From NCBI GenBank assembly GCA_963277665.1, contig OY728143.1, positions 232,677,591 to 232,741,590 on the forward strand: 64,000 bases of DNA. The letters are read 5' to 3'. Of the stretch, positions 1 to 12,065 are shown piece by piece. How positions within the stretch are numbered: the stretch's first letter is position 1; the number at the start of each line of letters is the position of its first letter. A model generated the notes under the pieces. It did not search any database, was not told where the DNA came from, and saw only the letters and a program-made list of their open reading frames with translations. The DNA comes from Viscum album (Eukaryota > Streptophyta > Magnoliopsida > Santalales > Viscaceae). Both the position numbers and the translations under genes were made by a program.

Positions 1-1090
1 TTAAATGAGTGTCTTTTGTAGTATATTCACGAGTAATGAACAATGATGTTTCAATCCGATCTTTTTTATAAGTACCTATTGATTCTTGTAATTTGTAAGG
101 TTGATAAGGTCCATAACCTTCATCCAAAACTCCTGGAAAACCAATGGTAGATTTTTGAGAAATACTGTAAGTTTTATCATAAATTTGGAAAGAAAACATA
201 TCCTTACCATGTATTCCTACTAATAATAATATATTAGTTTTCCTAATAACAAATCAATTAGGCTTACTGAACTGTAACCTTGTTGGGTTCATAGATGTTA
301 GGAAGTTAAATATTTTGAATTCAATTAATTTTTTTTTAAAATAGGCTATGTGAAAACCTAATTATTAAATTTTATTAACGGAAAGATTATTTTCCCAATG
401 GACTATAATTTTACATTTATTACAAAATGGGGCATTATCAAGAATACGAATGTTATTACGGAAACTATCTTTCTATGAGTATATGAAAATCCTAAATCAC
501 TACCATGTGGATGGGGTTATATATAAATTTTATGAATACATTATTTACCAATAGTGAATTTTGATAAAATATTATTTAGTAAAACAAATCACCCTTTTGA
601 TTTATAATTGACATTCTCAAAACAAGTTTTAAAATAATTTTTTTTTTGAGAAATTAATTTTTCTATGTCATTAGTAATAGTATATTGTTTAGAATTTCAC
701 TATCTAATATATTTTTTTAAACATAATTTTAGTTTCTTAAAATATCAATTCTTGAAGAATCATTTTCATGATATTCATCATCCATAACATGTTTTTTATA
801 AAATTATATTTTTTTTATAATTGTTTTTTAAATGAGAAACTTTTTCATAAGAAGGTAAATTATTATCAACACCGATTAAGGAATATTATTTATCCGAAGA
901 TATTGAATTAACACAATCAAGATAATTATCAATTAAAAACATATTAATTAATGATTCAAATGTTTTCACTTTATCTATGAGACATTTATATTGGAACAGT
1001 AATTGACATATAGCTCGATATTCACTTGTTTACAGTTTTTGTTTTAAAAAGAATCATATGACGAGTCTCCCCCACTTGGACTCCAAGAAT
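1..1090 (-). pseudogene. Ty1/copia (Sirevirus-like) post-gag spacer, broken, open at left edge
   Basis: Read on the minus strand this is a patchwork of open stretches joined by frameshifts and a few stops. Reading from about 1,090 downward, a Ser/Asp-rich patch (DSWSPSGGDSSYDSF) is followed by a long charged, possibly helical stretch near 1,030-840 (for example KTFESLINMFLIDNYLD), then a Lys-rich segment near 690-600. The last part, about 236 down to 1, is open for more than 70 codons and includes GFPGVLDEGYGPYQPYKLQ. Sireviruses have a Ser/Asp patch and coiled-coil spacer between the gag zinc knuckle and the protease, which fits the gag just upstream in the same orientation. I do not recognise the final segment; it could be spacer or an unrelated insertion. 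The protease would lie outside the window. Confidence 0.5.
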
Positions 1091-1439
1091 CAGTTTATTT
1101 CAAAAATTTAATTCCTTTTTTTGTATTATATTTTATAATTTTTATCATAATTTATATCTATTCTTTATTTTCATTTGATATTTTAAAATTATGTCGTATG
1201 TGTCTATCTTTCATACGTTTGTAATAGTTGACTATAAAATATTTCTTTTCACTCTTGTATTTGAATATTTTTTATGATATTAAAGAACCATTTTAGTAAT
1301 AATATTGTTTATCCTTCAAGAAATATTAGCTAAATCATTCTAATTTTTTTTTCATAATCACATAACTGAGAAATAACATTAACATTTCTCACTGTTGATT
1401 AAATATCCTTATCATGAGTTCAAAATTTTATTAGTCTTC

Positions 1440-2085
1440 AAGTAGTAGTAAAAGAATTTCAACCATTACTTTTCATTACATTCATATCATCTCTTTGTAT
1501 CCTACTCTCATTGTGTAAATGATCTCCCAATTAATTATCATGTGTAGTATTTTATATCTTCATTGATTCATTAACTTCTATTCTCATTGATTCACATTCA
1601 TTGGGAATGATAACAATAATATTTCTAATAGAAAAATTATCCCCTAATATTATTTCAACCATACCTTGTAAACTATTAAATTTTTTCATAAAAGTTTATC
1701 TTACCTTTAATTCAGGTTAACCATAATGAAATTAAAATGCCTGATAAATACCTTTAAGCATTTCTCTTCTGGTTTCAAAAAAATACGAAGTTCTGAAATG
1801 AGTATTTTCTATCTTTTTCCAAAATACTATTATCTAATTCATAAGAGGAAATATGAATGTATATATTTAATTTCATCAAACCCAACAAGTTATTCCTTAC
1901 GTAATAATATAGTTATTAGTATTTTGTTTCATTAATTTTGAAATTTCTTTATTTGTTATCTGGAATTTTGTAATCACCAGTAGACATACCAAAATTATCA
2001 AATTATATGTTGAACACAAATGTTTTCATTCTTTATATCCGCTATTCATATTCTTTACAATCAAATATAGGTAGTTTTATATGAT
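1440..2085 (-). pseudogene. gag: Ty1/copia gag (capsid-like) remnant
   Basis: Gag is the structural protein of the retrotransposon particle. On the minus strand, starting about 225 bp after the primer binding site, a segment reading IKLPIFDCKEYE then RMKTF matches the usual copia gag opening (LP.FdG.nYe.W...MKtfL). Further on, FETRREMLKGIYQ and FMKKFNSLQGMVEIILGDNF, followed by IRNIIVIIPNECESM, occupy the place of the conserved 'F..i.n.L..lG......v.kiLrsLP..we' block. At least three frameshifts and several in-frame stops break it. No clear CX2CX4HX4C knuckle could be read between 1,440 and 1,090. The opening block and the order PBS-gag-spacer support the call; a formal profile search would settle the subfamily. 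Confidence 0.6.
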
Positions 2086-2308
2086 CGAGATTATATATAG
2101 ATCCAACCTTTATTCCTTCAATCATTTAAAATAAGAAACATTAAAAATAATTTTCACAATACATGGTAGTGTAATAAATGTTAAAAAAATATGTTTAAAA
2201 TAGAAATAATACAAATGTGAAATAAGATAGAATAAAAATAATAAAAAAGTATTTAATTAGTGAAATTTACCTTTGATACAAAAATTTATGTATCTTTATA
2301 ATACTGAC

Positions 2309-2324
2309 TTGGCTCTGATACAAA
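2309..2324 (-). other. Primer binding site (tRNA-Met type) of minus-strand copia element
   Basis: The plus strand reads ttggctctgatacaaa, so the minus strand reads TTTGTATCAGAGCCAA. Plant LTR elements primed by initiator tRNA-Met use TGGTATCAGAGCCA; only one base of the core differs. It sits next to the LTR edge and upstream of gag in the minus direction. Confidence 0.8.
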
Positions 2325-3490
2325 TCGAGAGATCAAAATCTGTATGAAGATGAAAAACTACCAGAGGGGGTGTGAATTCTAAAATTGAAAACATATTTTT
2401 TAACCATAACATAATCAAATTTAATCATAGTTGGACTAATAATCCTCAATATACAAATTTAGTGTTAAAATGATTATTAAACATCGCCCTGGGGTCTGAT
2501 GAAAGAAATATCACAATCTGATAGATTCAGATGTAAGTACACATGTCAAAATGAGATGATATATTTACAGTGTATAGAATCATACAAAATGTTGTGAAAA
2601 TAGTAATCACAATATAATCATATTCATAGATGAAAACTATTTATCATAGAATATAGAAAAGTATCATAATCTGGATGGTTATGATAAATTAGTGTAATTC
2701 AAAGTATATTGATTCTATCATAAAGTGTGTAGAATCATATTCTATGTAAAACATTTGTATTATAAAAAAGATATTATGATAAAATAATTAAAATTTTAAA
2801 TATGAATACAAAAGTATATCTTTATATATAATTAAATCGTAAATGAATGAATAGTAATAAATCAAGTAATTGAAAAGTATGAAATTATTTAGTCCCAATT
2901 TGAAGGGTATCTAGTAACCTTTAATAACAGACCCTTTTTTAATACTAACATGAAAACCTGTCTTTCTTTTACTAGAGAAAGCCCCTGATATGATGATTGG
3001 TTTGACAAACTATACATGATATCCCTCAAGAAGACAATCGATGTTTCTCTATTTTTATATCTCTAGAAGCCCTCAACAAATTGATTAGATATATCTTTCT
3101 ATTCTAACAGGCCCTCAATCCATACAGTGATTGACACCTCTGTATTCATATCTTCAAAATCCCTCGATCATATTCACACAATCGGTCGCAAAAAGTAGTT
3201 TTGAGCCCAGGAATGTTACAAGTACAAAGAACAAGTTGTTCACTATGGTAATTATCATAGATATCACACTGTATCAAAATTGGCAGAGTGTTTTTACATT
3301 GCATGTTTCTCTACTTATCGACAATTCTTCAAATGATCAGTTATTTATTGGCAATTCTCCAAAAAATTCTTTTGATCTATAACTGTCATATTTTCTATGA
3401 TATTTCAATAAATACCTACACACCTAGAATGCAAACATTTATTTTATAATATAATAAATGATATCGAATTTCTCTATACATATTGTAACA
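2325..3490 (-). repeat. 5' LTR of minus-strand copia element
   Basis: The segment starts directly after the primer binding site and includes agagggggtgtgaattc, the motif that commonly lies at the PBS-proximal end of plant copia LTRs. The distal edge is a guess: a minus-strand TGTTACA at about 3,490 would give an LTR of about 1.17 kb, normal for Sireviruses. The matching second LTR lies outside the window, so the edge cannot be confirmed. The open frame at 3,131-3,382 inside it has no recognisable content and is probably chance. Confidence 0.6.
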
Positions 3491-5470
3491 AAAAGTATGA
3501 CATCATTTTTATTAACATCATTTATAATATATTGAAATGTATTCCATTAATATTGAATATGTTTTCCATATTCTGAATTTATCCTTTAGTAAATACGATG
3601 GATTTACCTATAGTATATTATTGTGAATTTTTTTATGATTAATAACCTAATGCTACTAATTCCAATGTTAAACTAGATTAGACCTTTTTCTATATGAAAA
3701 TGAAACAGAAGGTCTTTAAATCTGATTTGATAAATTTGAGTCTGATCATGATTCGATCTGTGGACATTTCGATATTTTAAATGAGTAGAGAATATATTAA
3801 TTCATGAATACTTTAAAACAAATTATTTGTATTAGTAGAAAATTATGTTTTCTGTAAAAACAATTAAAACACAATGGATATAAATGAATTTATAAATAAT
3901 TTTATTAAGAAAGACTTTGTGATTTCCAAATTAAAAGGAAAAGGAATGTCAAAAAGATCCATTTGACTCAATATACTAGCTCCACAATTCCAGGATGACT
4001 CCATTTCTATCTAAAAAATATTCATTGAAATATTATATTGTGATACAAGGGAAAACATTATTTTTCCATCAGTATTGTAATGAATTTTTGTTTTAATCTT
4101 ATTTTATTTTGGAATATTTATTATCAAATTTAAATAGAATGAAATTATATATTAAAATAATAATAAATCCCTCTAATTTTATTCGTATCTACATATTCAT
4201 GTAATTTTCATGTCATAATATCATTTAACTATCATTAGTAATTAATATCTTTAAGAAACTATTTTATAAAAACCATAAATTATTTTAGATTTATTCTTAA
4301 ATCCTTATATACCCTGTAAATTTTTTTATTTAAATTTATTTTATGAATGTATTTTTCAGTTCACATATGGTTTTTATGTCATTATTGACCTTTTATTAGT
4401 TAAATCAAAAATCATTTAATGATTTTTTTTCTAAATGAGGTATTTTTAAATTTTAACCAAAAATATGAACGGAATATCTTCATTAACATACATGTAATTA
4501 GTAAAATTTTATGTGATAAGGAACAATAACATCATTTAAATATAATTTCAATAATTTTATGATATATTTTATTGAAAATTCATCCCAAAGTATTTTTTTA
4601 CTTTTAATAGTTTTAACGGAGTGATTCAAAAATTAAGAATGTATTTTCCGCATGAAATATTAATAGAGATCTTGTAATGGAATTTTCATTTTTGATAAAA
4701 CCCTTTGATGATTTTATGATAAATTAGGGATATTATTCAAGGATCCCATACTTATCTTTTCTTATAATGGTTTTATAATTTTTATTATGATATTTTTATG
4801 AAACCACATTATTTTCAATCAGATATGATATGAGTAATTAGATAACTATTTATAGAACCATGTACATTTATTAAACTTATGATTATTGATGAATAATTTT
4901 TGATCATATATAATTCAAATGAATACATTATGATTTTTTTATTGGTATGATAGAAATTATATATCCCTCCATTTCAATGGGTAAAGATGTAAATCTCTTG
5001 AGATAATAATTTTTGGAATTGCGAGCGATCCTTTTTTAGAAATGTAATTTTTCTAATATGATAGTATTTGGAGTGAATATTGACAAAATATATAATGTAT
5101 TGGGGAGTGAAAAGAATACACCATGATAGTCATTGAAATGATTGATGAAGATGGAAATTATTTTGAATTTTTTTTCCTACACTAAAAACCAAAGACATAT
5201 GTTAATGTTATGCTATCATAGATCATGTTAATTGATTACATTATGATTAATATCTAATGATCGTACATTCATAATGAAATGTTTTTTATTATTATCTATG
5301 ATATACTAGGCACTGATTTTCATATTTTGTACTCATATTGTTATACCCTTATTCTATTATAGTTATTTATTGATAATTATCATATCCCATGTTTATAATA
5401 ACTAGGAATATGAGCTTATAGTTACTTATGTTTCATTTCCCCATGTTATGATGAAATTCTTAATTTATGG
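3491..5470. other. AT-rich stretch with no recognised feature
   Basis: About 2 kb of decayed AT-rich DNA. No domain, tRNA or repeat was recognised. The 5' LTR and early gag of the plus-strand gypsy element at 5.5-9.6 kb would be expected here, but I could not match any LTR pair. Confidence 0.5.
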
Positions 5471-5560
5471 TATTTTTAATATTGCATGTGGTATGATCAT
5501 TGTGGTATATGTCGAAGATCTTTCTTGAAATTACAATATTCTTTATCTAGTCATCAAAGA
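5470..5560 (+). pseudogene. Possible Ty3/gypsy gag zinc-knuckle remnant
   Basis: A short plus-strand reading YDHCGICRRSF resembles the CX2CG..H.G.CRR part of the zinc-binding region at the end of gypsy gag. It lies about 1.2 kb upstream of the RT linker, where the gag end is expected. The rest of the knuckle is not legible, so this is only a hint. Confidence 0.25.
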
Positions 5561-6723
5561 CACTATACCATTATCTTTTTTAGTCATGTATTTATAAATT
5601 ATATTATATATTCATCTATTATGATGTAATATATATGTATGAAGGGTATATCTCACAATATATAGTATCATAAGACGTTTTATTCAATATTTTGATATAA
5701 GGATTAATGAAAAACGTTGAAAAACCACAGTCTAAGATAATGTTTATGATAACATTTTAATGGTTTGTTATAAAAGATTACATGGTTTTACTATAAATAC
5801 ATTACAATTCGGTTACTATATACGGATGTGGATTTGGAAAAGATGAATCTAGGGGTAAAATCGTGAAAACTGATTGATGAGAATAACTCAAGCATTATTT
5901 TGTGGGATAGATAATGTTCCCTTACCTCATTGTTAGTCTGAAACTCCCATAGGATATTCACATTTCATTTCACATTTTCATTAAGAAGTATTATAAATTA
6001 TTTTACTAGATGATTATCATTTAACAGCATAGTTATACTAAATATTTCATATAATTATAATAATTAGATAAAATTTATAAATATATTGAATTATTTTTCA
6101 AGAATGACCTATATGATAAAAAATTCTAGATGGCCATGATATGCATTTTTTTACTAAATTAATAAAGATATAATGAAAATAGTAACATGTTTATAGGTAT
6201 AATATGATACTAAATTACTATATTTTTTATATTTTTATGAATTTATATATATTAGGATATTTCTTATGTAATAAAAATCATAAAATTAATGATTAAATAT
6301 TTAATTACCTATGGTACGACCTAGTGGTTTGATGACCACATTCCAAGTCCATGATTCTTATACAATTGATGATTTGTGGGAATATAATTTGTAAAAAATA
6401 AATTTATTCTCAATAAAATGGAATTCGATTTTATTTTGGGTATATATTTTCATTATTTACACAAATATTATATCAATTGAATTGTAAAGGAAGTCACACT
6501 TGATATTTAAAACCATCTTATTATAATATAATAGTGCGGATAAAAATATGACATTATAATTGAAATTATATATATTAAATGGTTCATGATTCTGATTCAA
6601 AATATTTGATTATATCAGATGGTTTGGGAGAAAGTCAACATACTATAAATTATTTTTCTAAAGGGGTTTTCTAAAAAAAATTCAAAAAAATTTCATTATA
6701 TTCCTATGATTTTGTGATTTTAT

Positions 6724-7310
6724 GTCTACAAAAGAACTCATACCGACTGCTACAACAATTTAAGAAATTCCTTATAAAATGTACATGATTGAGTTAATAT
6801 AATTTTTAAAAGAATCAATATGAGAATATTGATAAGGTAATCATTGAACCTAGGCTATCACCATAGGAAATACAATGTTTTTTACATAGAATGATGTATT
6901 TATGTGACTTTTTATTGATTATTGGTAATTGAACATGATCATGGTCATGAGTATGTATCATCATTCTCTGGTATATGATTTTTTTAGTCAATCACGATGA
7001 GGTGAATATTATTACAGGAATAATAATAGATTTATTTACTCTTAGTTTTGATTCAAATGGAATAACAAAACAAATAAAACATTCCCTTCAAGGTATCAAC
7101 AATATGAATTTATTGTGAAATTGTTTTACCATACTCAGTCCCCCACATTGTTTGTGTATTTATTGAGTACAATATTTAGAAATAACAATGACCTGAAAAT
7201 ATTTATAGATTATATTATTATATATTATATAAAAATGGAATATATTGAAGATCACTAGAGGATTTTATTTATGATATTATGAAAAAATAATTAATATGAA
7301 ATATTTAACA
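6724..7310 (+). pseudogene. pol: Ty3/gypsy pol: reverse transcriptase remnant
   Basis: RT copies the element RNA into DNA. Order of motifs on the plus strand: ELIPTATTI then EIPYKMYMIEL (the 'PGT.PIS..PYRMaP.EL' linker, 6,724 on); IIEPRLSP followed by a stop (the 'I.PS.SPWGAPVLFV' block, 6,840); LFIDYW then LN (the 'LCiDYR.LN' block); TGIIIDL (the 'SKIDLRSGY' block); RYQQYEFIVKLFY (the 'RYGHYEFlVMPFGL' block, 7,091); and FIDY at 7,202-7,213 where the catalytic FIDD/YVDD should be. One Asp of the pair is changed to Tyr, so the enzyme is dead even apart from the stops and shifts. The order and spacing are typical of plant Ty3/gypsy RT. Confidence 0.85.
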
Positions 7311-8094
7311 AGTGTTCATTTTAATTAATTTTGATTTCATTTTTATTCATATAATGTCAAAAGGATATATCTATTGACCCATCAAAGACAAAAGTTATTA
7401 AATATTATGACATACCAACAATTATAAATGAGATAAATATTTTTTTTGGTATTAAAAGGTTATTGTTTATTATTTTTCTATAATTTAACTTGTATTTATA
7501 ATCAAATCAATGTGTTTGAATGGAAGCAAGTCATTTTATTTTGGAAAAACGAATGTGAAGTTAATTGAAAGGATCTTAAAAGAATCTTACCTAGAATATA
7601 TTTGTGTAAACTACCATATAATGGATAATGGTTTTTGACATATATTGTTGCATTTATGAATGCACTAGAATTTTTCCTCATGTATAATGACATTTTAAAA
7701 TCTTATGTCACAAAAAATTTGATTTCTTATGGTAAACATTTTGTAACTCATGATTTCATTGTTCATATAGTTAATTTTTTTATTAATTATATAGATGAAT
7801 TAGATTTATAAAGAAATTCATGACATATATACTGATCATAAAAGTTTATATTATATATTCACTTAGAAATATATGAATATGTACCTAATATGATAGTAGG
7901 TGTTGGTTTAGGATACTAACTAATCAATACCATGCCACAGTATAAAATATAATATAGTAGATGATGAATTTTGTAGAAAGTGTCATAAAATATTATCGAT
8001 CTTGTGGATCAAACAAGAGTTAAATATTCATGACATTCAAAGGATCAATCTTCAATTATTAGTGGAATGGTTGAAATATTATTTTTCTCAAAAT
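7311..8094 (+). pseudogene. Ty3/gypsy pol: RNase H interval, poorly legible
   Basis: This stretch lies between the RT and integrase remnants and must correspond to the RT tail and RNase H domain (RNA strand removal during reverse transcription). I cannot read a clear RNase H motif in any frame; an open frame on the opposite strand at 7,502-7,693 is a shadow. The call rests on position only. Confidence 0.4.
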
Positions 8095-9560
8095 TATTTT
8101 CAACCGTCAATACATGTGAAAATTAATGAGGCATAGAAGGATGATATTGGACTACAAAAGAAGGTGTAAAATGTTATTGAGTTCTACCATATTGGTGAAG
8201 AATTGATAAGGATCAAGAATAGTGACGGTTTCCAATTATAACCATATTATAAGGACCTATTTCATGATGCTTATAGTCCCCCATTCCCTATTTATCCTCT
8301 GTGTGTAAATATTTATATAGATATTTAAAAAAATATTTGTAGTGGGAATACAAGAAGATATATATTGTTAATACTTTTCTTATGTGCCTGGTAGAAAGCT
8401 AAGGATATGATATTGATGTCCAAGGGGATGTCAGATTTCATTTCCCATTATAGAAAGGATGTGAAAAGCGATCAACATTGATATTTTCATCAAAAACCCC
8501 AAAATATCTAAATTCACTAATGGTCTTTCTATTGTTCTCAATCACCTATAAAATTCAAAAAACATTATTACTATAAGAGAATAATTATATATTTGTGAGA
8601 TTATAAATAACGGTCATTAATACAGTGTTAAATTTTAATGGTGTACCATATTCTGTTGTATGTGATTAGGAACAATGTTAACCTTGAAGATATGGAGAAT
8701 ACATCATAAATATCTAGATCTGGATTTGTTTGTTTCTACAGTATATCATCCTCAGATATATGGTTGGTTCAAGGGATCAATTCAGAACATGGAGGATATA
8801 ATAAGATCGAGTTCGACTGATTCCAATGGTTTTTGTGATAATATATAACCTATATATGGGTTTTTATACAACTAGAGATTTTAGTCAACCTTTTAGATGA
8901 CTTTTTATAGGGACATCTATGGGAAAAAATTATTAATATAACATTATAAGATAATGTTGGATAATGAAATCAGTTGGGACTTGTGATAGATGTGGAAATT
9001 ATATATATTGTTATAACCATTCAATAGTATATCATGGTATCTTAGAGTCGACATAAAATTTTTGTTGATAATATTTGGATAAATTTAGAATTTTTTGTTG
9101 GCGAGAAGTCATTACTTTGAATTTATCCATGGGGGAAGGTTTTGAGACATAGAATTAAGGGAAATCTGAGCCGATGAAATTTTATCCCCATAGTGATTTA
9201 TAATTGAATTTGGATAGTAGATTATCACATTTTGAACACATCAAATCTCTCATAAGATCAATTTGTGTTCCTTGTATCATTCCTAAAAAGTACTTAAATA
9301 ATCCTTAACATGTACTGAAATAATATCTTATTCAACTAGATAATGATATTGAATACTAATAAAAAACTATATAAATCATTGATTATAGAGATAATGTGAT
9401 AAATAATATGAATAATTAGAATAGTTTCTTAGTGGAAACAAAAATTGAAAAAAAACATTGTAAATAAAGGATGTGATGAAATAGAGATATCCCCATTTGA
9501 TTTTATTTGAGTAAGGAAATTTTATGTTTATGTTTACATTATAGAGTGATATAATTATCA
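8095..9560 (+). pseudogene. pol: Ty3/gypsy pol: integrase and chromovirus-like C-terminal tail remnant
   Basis: Integrase joins element DNA to the host chromosome. Motifs in order: INEA..KDDIGLQK; DAYSPPFPIYP in place of 'eAH.spfsIHPG', so both zinc-binding His are Tyr; a remnant 'C..C' block with one Cys left, followed by KAKD; GVPYSVVCD (8,640-8,666), where the second catalytic Asp survives; YHPQIYG (8,744 on) for 'YHPQTDG' with GSIQNMEDIIRSS after it; SRHKIFVDN and LEFFVGEKSLL (9,046 on) for 'SRQKSYAD...LEFqVGDkVfL'; VLRHRIKGNLSR for 'mrfgkKGKLSPRfiGPF'; and KKYLNNP, HVLK and IQLDNDIEY (9,283-9,360) for the C-terminal 'LrKYv.DPsHVL....i.ld.dl.Y' tail. Several stops and shifts are present. 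The tail points to the chromovirus side of Ty3/gypsy. Confidence 0.85.
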
Positions 9561-10488
9561 ATTTTTTTGGAAAAATATATATATAATAATTATAAAAAAA
9601 TAAAACATTTTTAAAAATCTAATAACATTTTATTAAAGTCATTATTTGATTCATAAATAAAATTTCCTAAATTATGATATATAGTTTTTCTATGAAAACT
9701 GAATTATAAATATTTTACACAATTATAATTTTTTTGGGAAGTTGAAATTAATTTTTAAATTCACCATTTCAACATTATCTGATAGTGTAAGTTAGATATT
9801 TTTTTAAAAATATTAAGAATGAAAAAATAATATTTCAAAAGGAGAACTATTTTTTTCATTTCAATAAGATACAATTTTATTTTTTATTAGAATTATTTCA
9901 ACGTAGATACATTTAAATAATGTTATTTGTAACCCAATTAATGTCATCAGAATATGTATATATTTTTAACTTGGTGTCAAAATATTTCTATGACATTATT
10001 TTTTAGGAAAATACATTTTATTACATTGTAATAAAATTATTCTACATATATTAATTGAATTTGATAAACAGTACTTATTTTTTTAATTCACATAAATAAT
10101 ATTATGTAATAAGTCTTAATGTCATTATAATCAAAAGAACCACTACTAACGGGGTTGGGGTTTGGAATCACTAGAGATCATTCTATAATTTCAAAACTAA
10201 TGAAATAAATCTTTGAAACATGTTAGGGTTATTATTCATATAAAATTTTTATAAAATCATTATAAACATTAATTTAAAATAAATTAATCATAAAATAAAT
10301 TATTGAAAAACTAAATCCAATTTTTGGGTGAATATATCATTCCCAGGGAATCTCCCATTAGTCAATGTAAATTTACTATAGTAATGATGTTCATAAAATG
10401 TGAAAAATTTCATTATAATGTTTATATATCATAATAGGTATGGTTATATTGTATTGTATTAGTTAAAATATATATCTTAATATACTGA
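9561..10488. other. AT-rich stretch, probable remains of a gypsy 3' LTR
   Basis: It follows the end of the gypsy pol and so may include its 3' LTR, but no partner LTR or clear TG start could be matched. It contains no GpC dinucleotide at all. A short GC-richer patch (acggggttggggtttgg) lies at 10,150. Confidence 0.35.
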
Positions 10489-10544
10489 GCCATGAAAATT
10501 AATGAATCATTTCACCACAACGCCCTGAAATTACATCAACAATT

Positions 10545-10582
10545 TAGCTATCTGATATGTCTATCTGATATATCTATTTGGT
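10545..10582. repeat. Short imperfect tandem repeat
   Basis: The sequence tatctgatatgtc is followed directly by tatctgatatatc and then tatttgg: two and a half copies of a 13-base unit. It may mark an LTR edge but nothing proves that. Confidence 0.6.
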
Positions 10583-11930
10583 GAAATGTCCTCCCAAACA
10601 TATTATTATCTAGCCAGTGTGCCACATTAAATTATTTCATCGAATATATGTCATATATCATCAAAACAAATATTTCAAAAATAAATAGTTGGAATATATG
10701 TCTAATTATTCATTATGGTGCTCAATCAAACACCACTTTTATATATTCTATTATTAAGTAACATTGATTTATTCACATTAATTCGATTGTAACTTCTTCC
10801 TAAACAATGAAATTATTTAGTTTGAAAATTTAACATTCTCAAAAATATGGAATTTTAATCTTCATCCTATATCTTTTTCATATTCTAGCACATCTTCTTT
10901 CAACCATTTATGTATTGTAAATTTTTTCATATTTTACATGAACCTTCTTTTGTAGATGTTCTTGGCAGAGAATATAAGGATACATAAATTTACCTTCCAA
11001 CTCACCAAAAACAATAATATCAAATATATGAATAATTTTCAATTTTAATAAATCATTGCTAGTTAAACTAAGATAGTAATGAATATGATGGAATCTTCCT
11101 AAATACTCATCATGAACATCCTTTTAAGAAACTCTTTAACCACAATAACAATGAACATATTCAAACATTATCAAACTCAGTAAGATAAGAAAATATAATA
11201 TGTTATGTCAACATCTAAATTTAAATGATATTTAAAAATTTATATAAATATTCTGAAAAACTCTTTTTGGTGTATTTTATTACTCATGAATTGGTTTTTA
11301 ACTCCTTCAATTGTTGACAATAATAAACTAATCCAATACCTAATCTTACTAATAAACTCATTCTCCTAACAATGATTTTAATTAATGGATTCCCTTATGG
11401 TGTATTTTATTTTTTTTCTCATCCATGGATTGTATAATTGTTTTATTTACATGATAAATTAAATTCAAATGTTTCTATTGGGATCAGTCTATTTTTTGAG
11501 TGGTCGATAAAATTATTTCATATTATAAATAATTTGGAAAGATATTTATACTCTCATTAGTTCTTTCCTGCATCATGTATTACCATTTTAACATTACTAT
11601 GATACAAAATCAATAATTTCCTCACACTATTATACTTTCTCAATATTTTGAATTCCGATAACATTAAATGTTTTTTTTAATATATAAAAATCATTTTCCT
11701 GAAAATATTCAACCAATAATACATTCTATTTTTTATGATATCTCTTTATGGTTTCTTTAGTCAAGGAAATTAGTTACTTTTATGAATAGGTTATACTACC
11801 CAACCATATAATCCATGTTAGCTTTATGTAATAATCATTAACATGGGTTAACCATTTTATAGGATTCAAAATTGAATGAAGACCCATTAATTTTATTTTT
11901 ATTTTCACTTGAATATCATACGCATGTTCA
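10583..11930. other. AT-rich stretch with no recognised gene; expected position of a copia 3' LTR
   Basis: This stretch is downstream, in the minus direction, of the copia RNase H remnant, so its polypurine tract and 3' LTR should be here. I could not align it convincingly with the opposite LTR at 17.6-18.4 kb. Confidence 0.35.
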
Positions 11931-12065
11931 TTCTAGATAATCTCATTTAGTGAAATATATCCACTGATTCAAAGTTGAGTGATAAAAAATCATGATTCTA
12001 TATCTTTTCTACTAGTCCATCAGTTTGGATAGCAATTCTCTTCTCCCTTGGTATAAATATATACA
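11930..12065 (-). pseudogene. Ty1/copia RNase H C-terminal remnant
   Basis: The minus strand reads FIPREKRIAIQTDGLVEKI, a stop, then LNFESVDIF. This follows the end of copia pol: 'hFiRe.v..g.i......T..Q.ADiFTK'. It is the last part of the polyprotein, downstream of the RT remnant in the same orientation. A stop divides it and the key ADIFTK block is changed to VDIF. Confidence 0.5.

Noticed and set aside
1..236. Possible integrated viral gene
   Set aside because: Considered because the frame is unusually open and unfamiliar, but no viral motif is visible and it sits in line with a copia PBS-LTR-gag.
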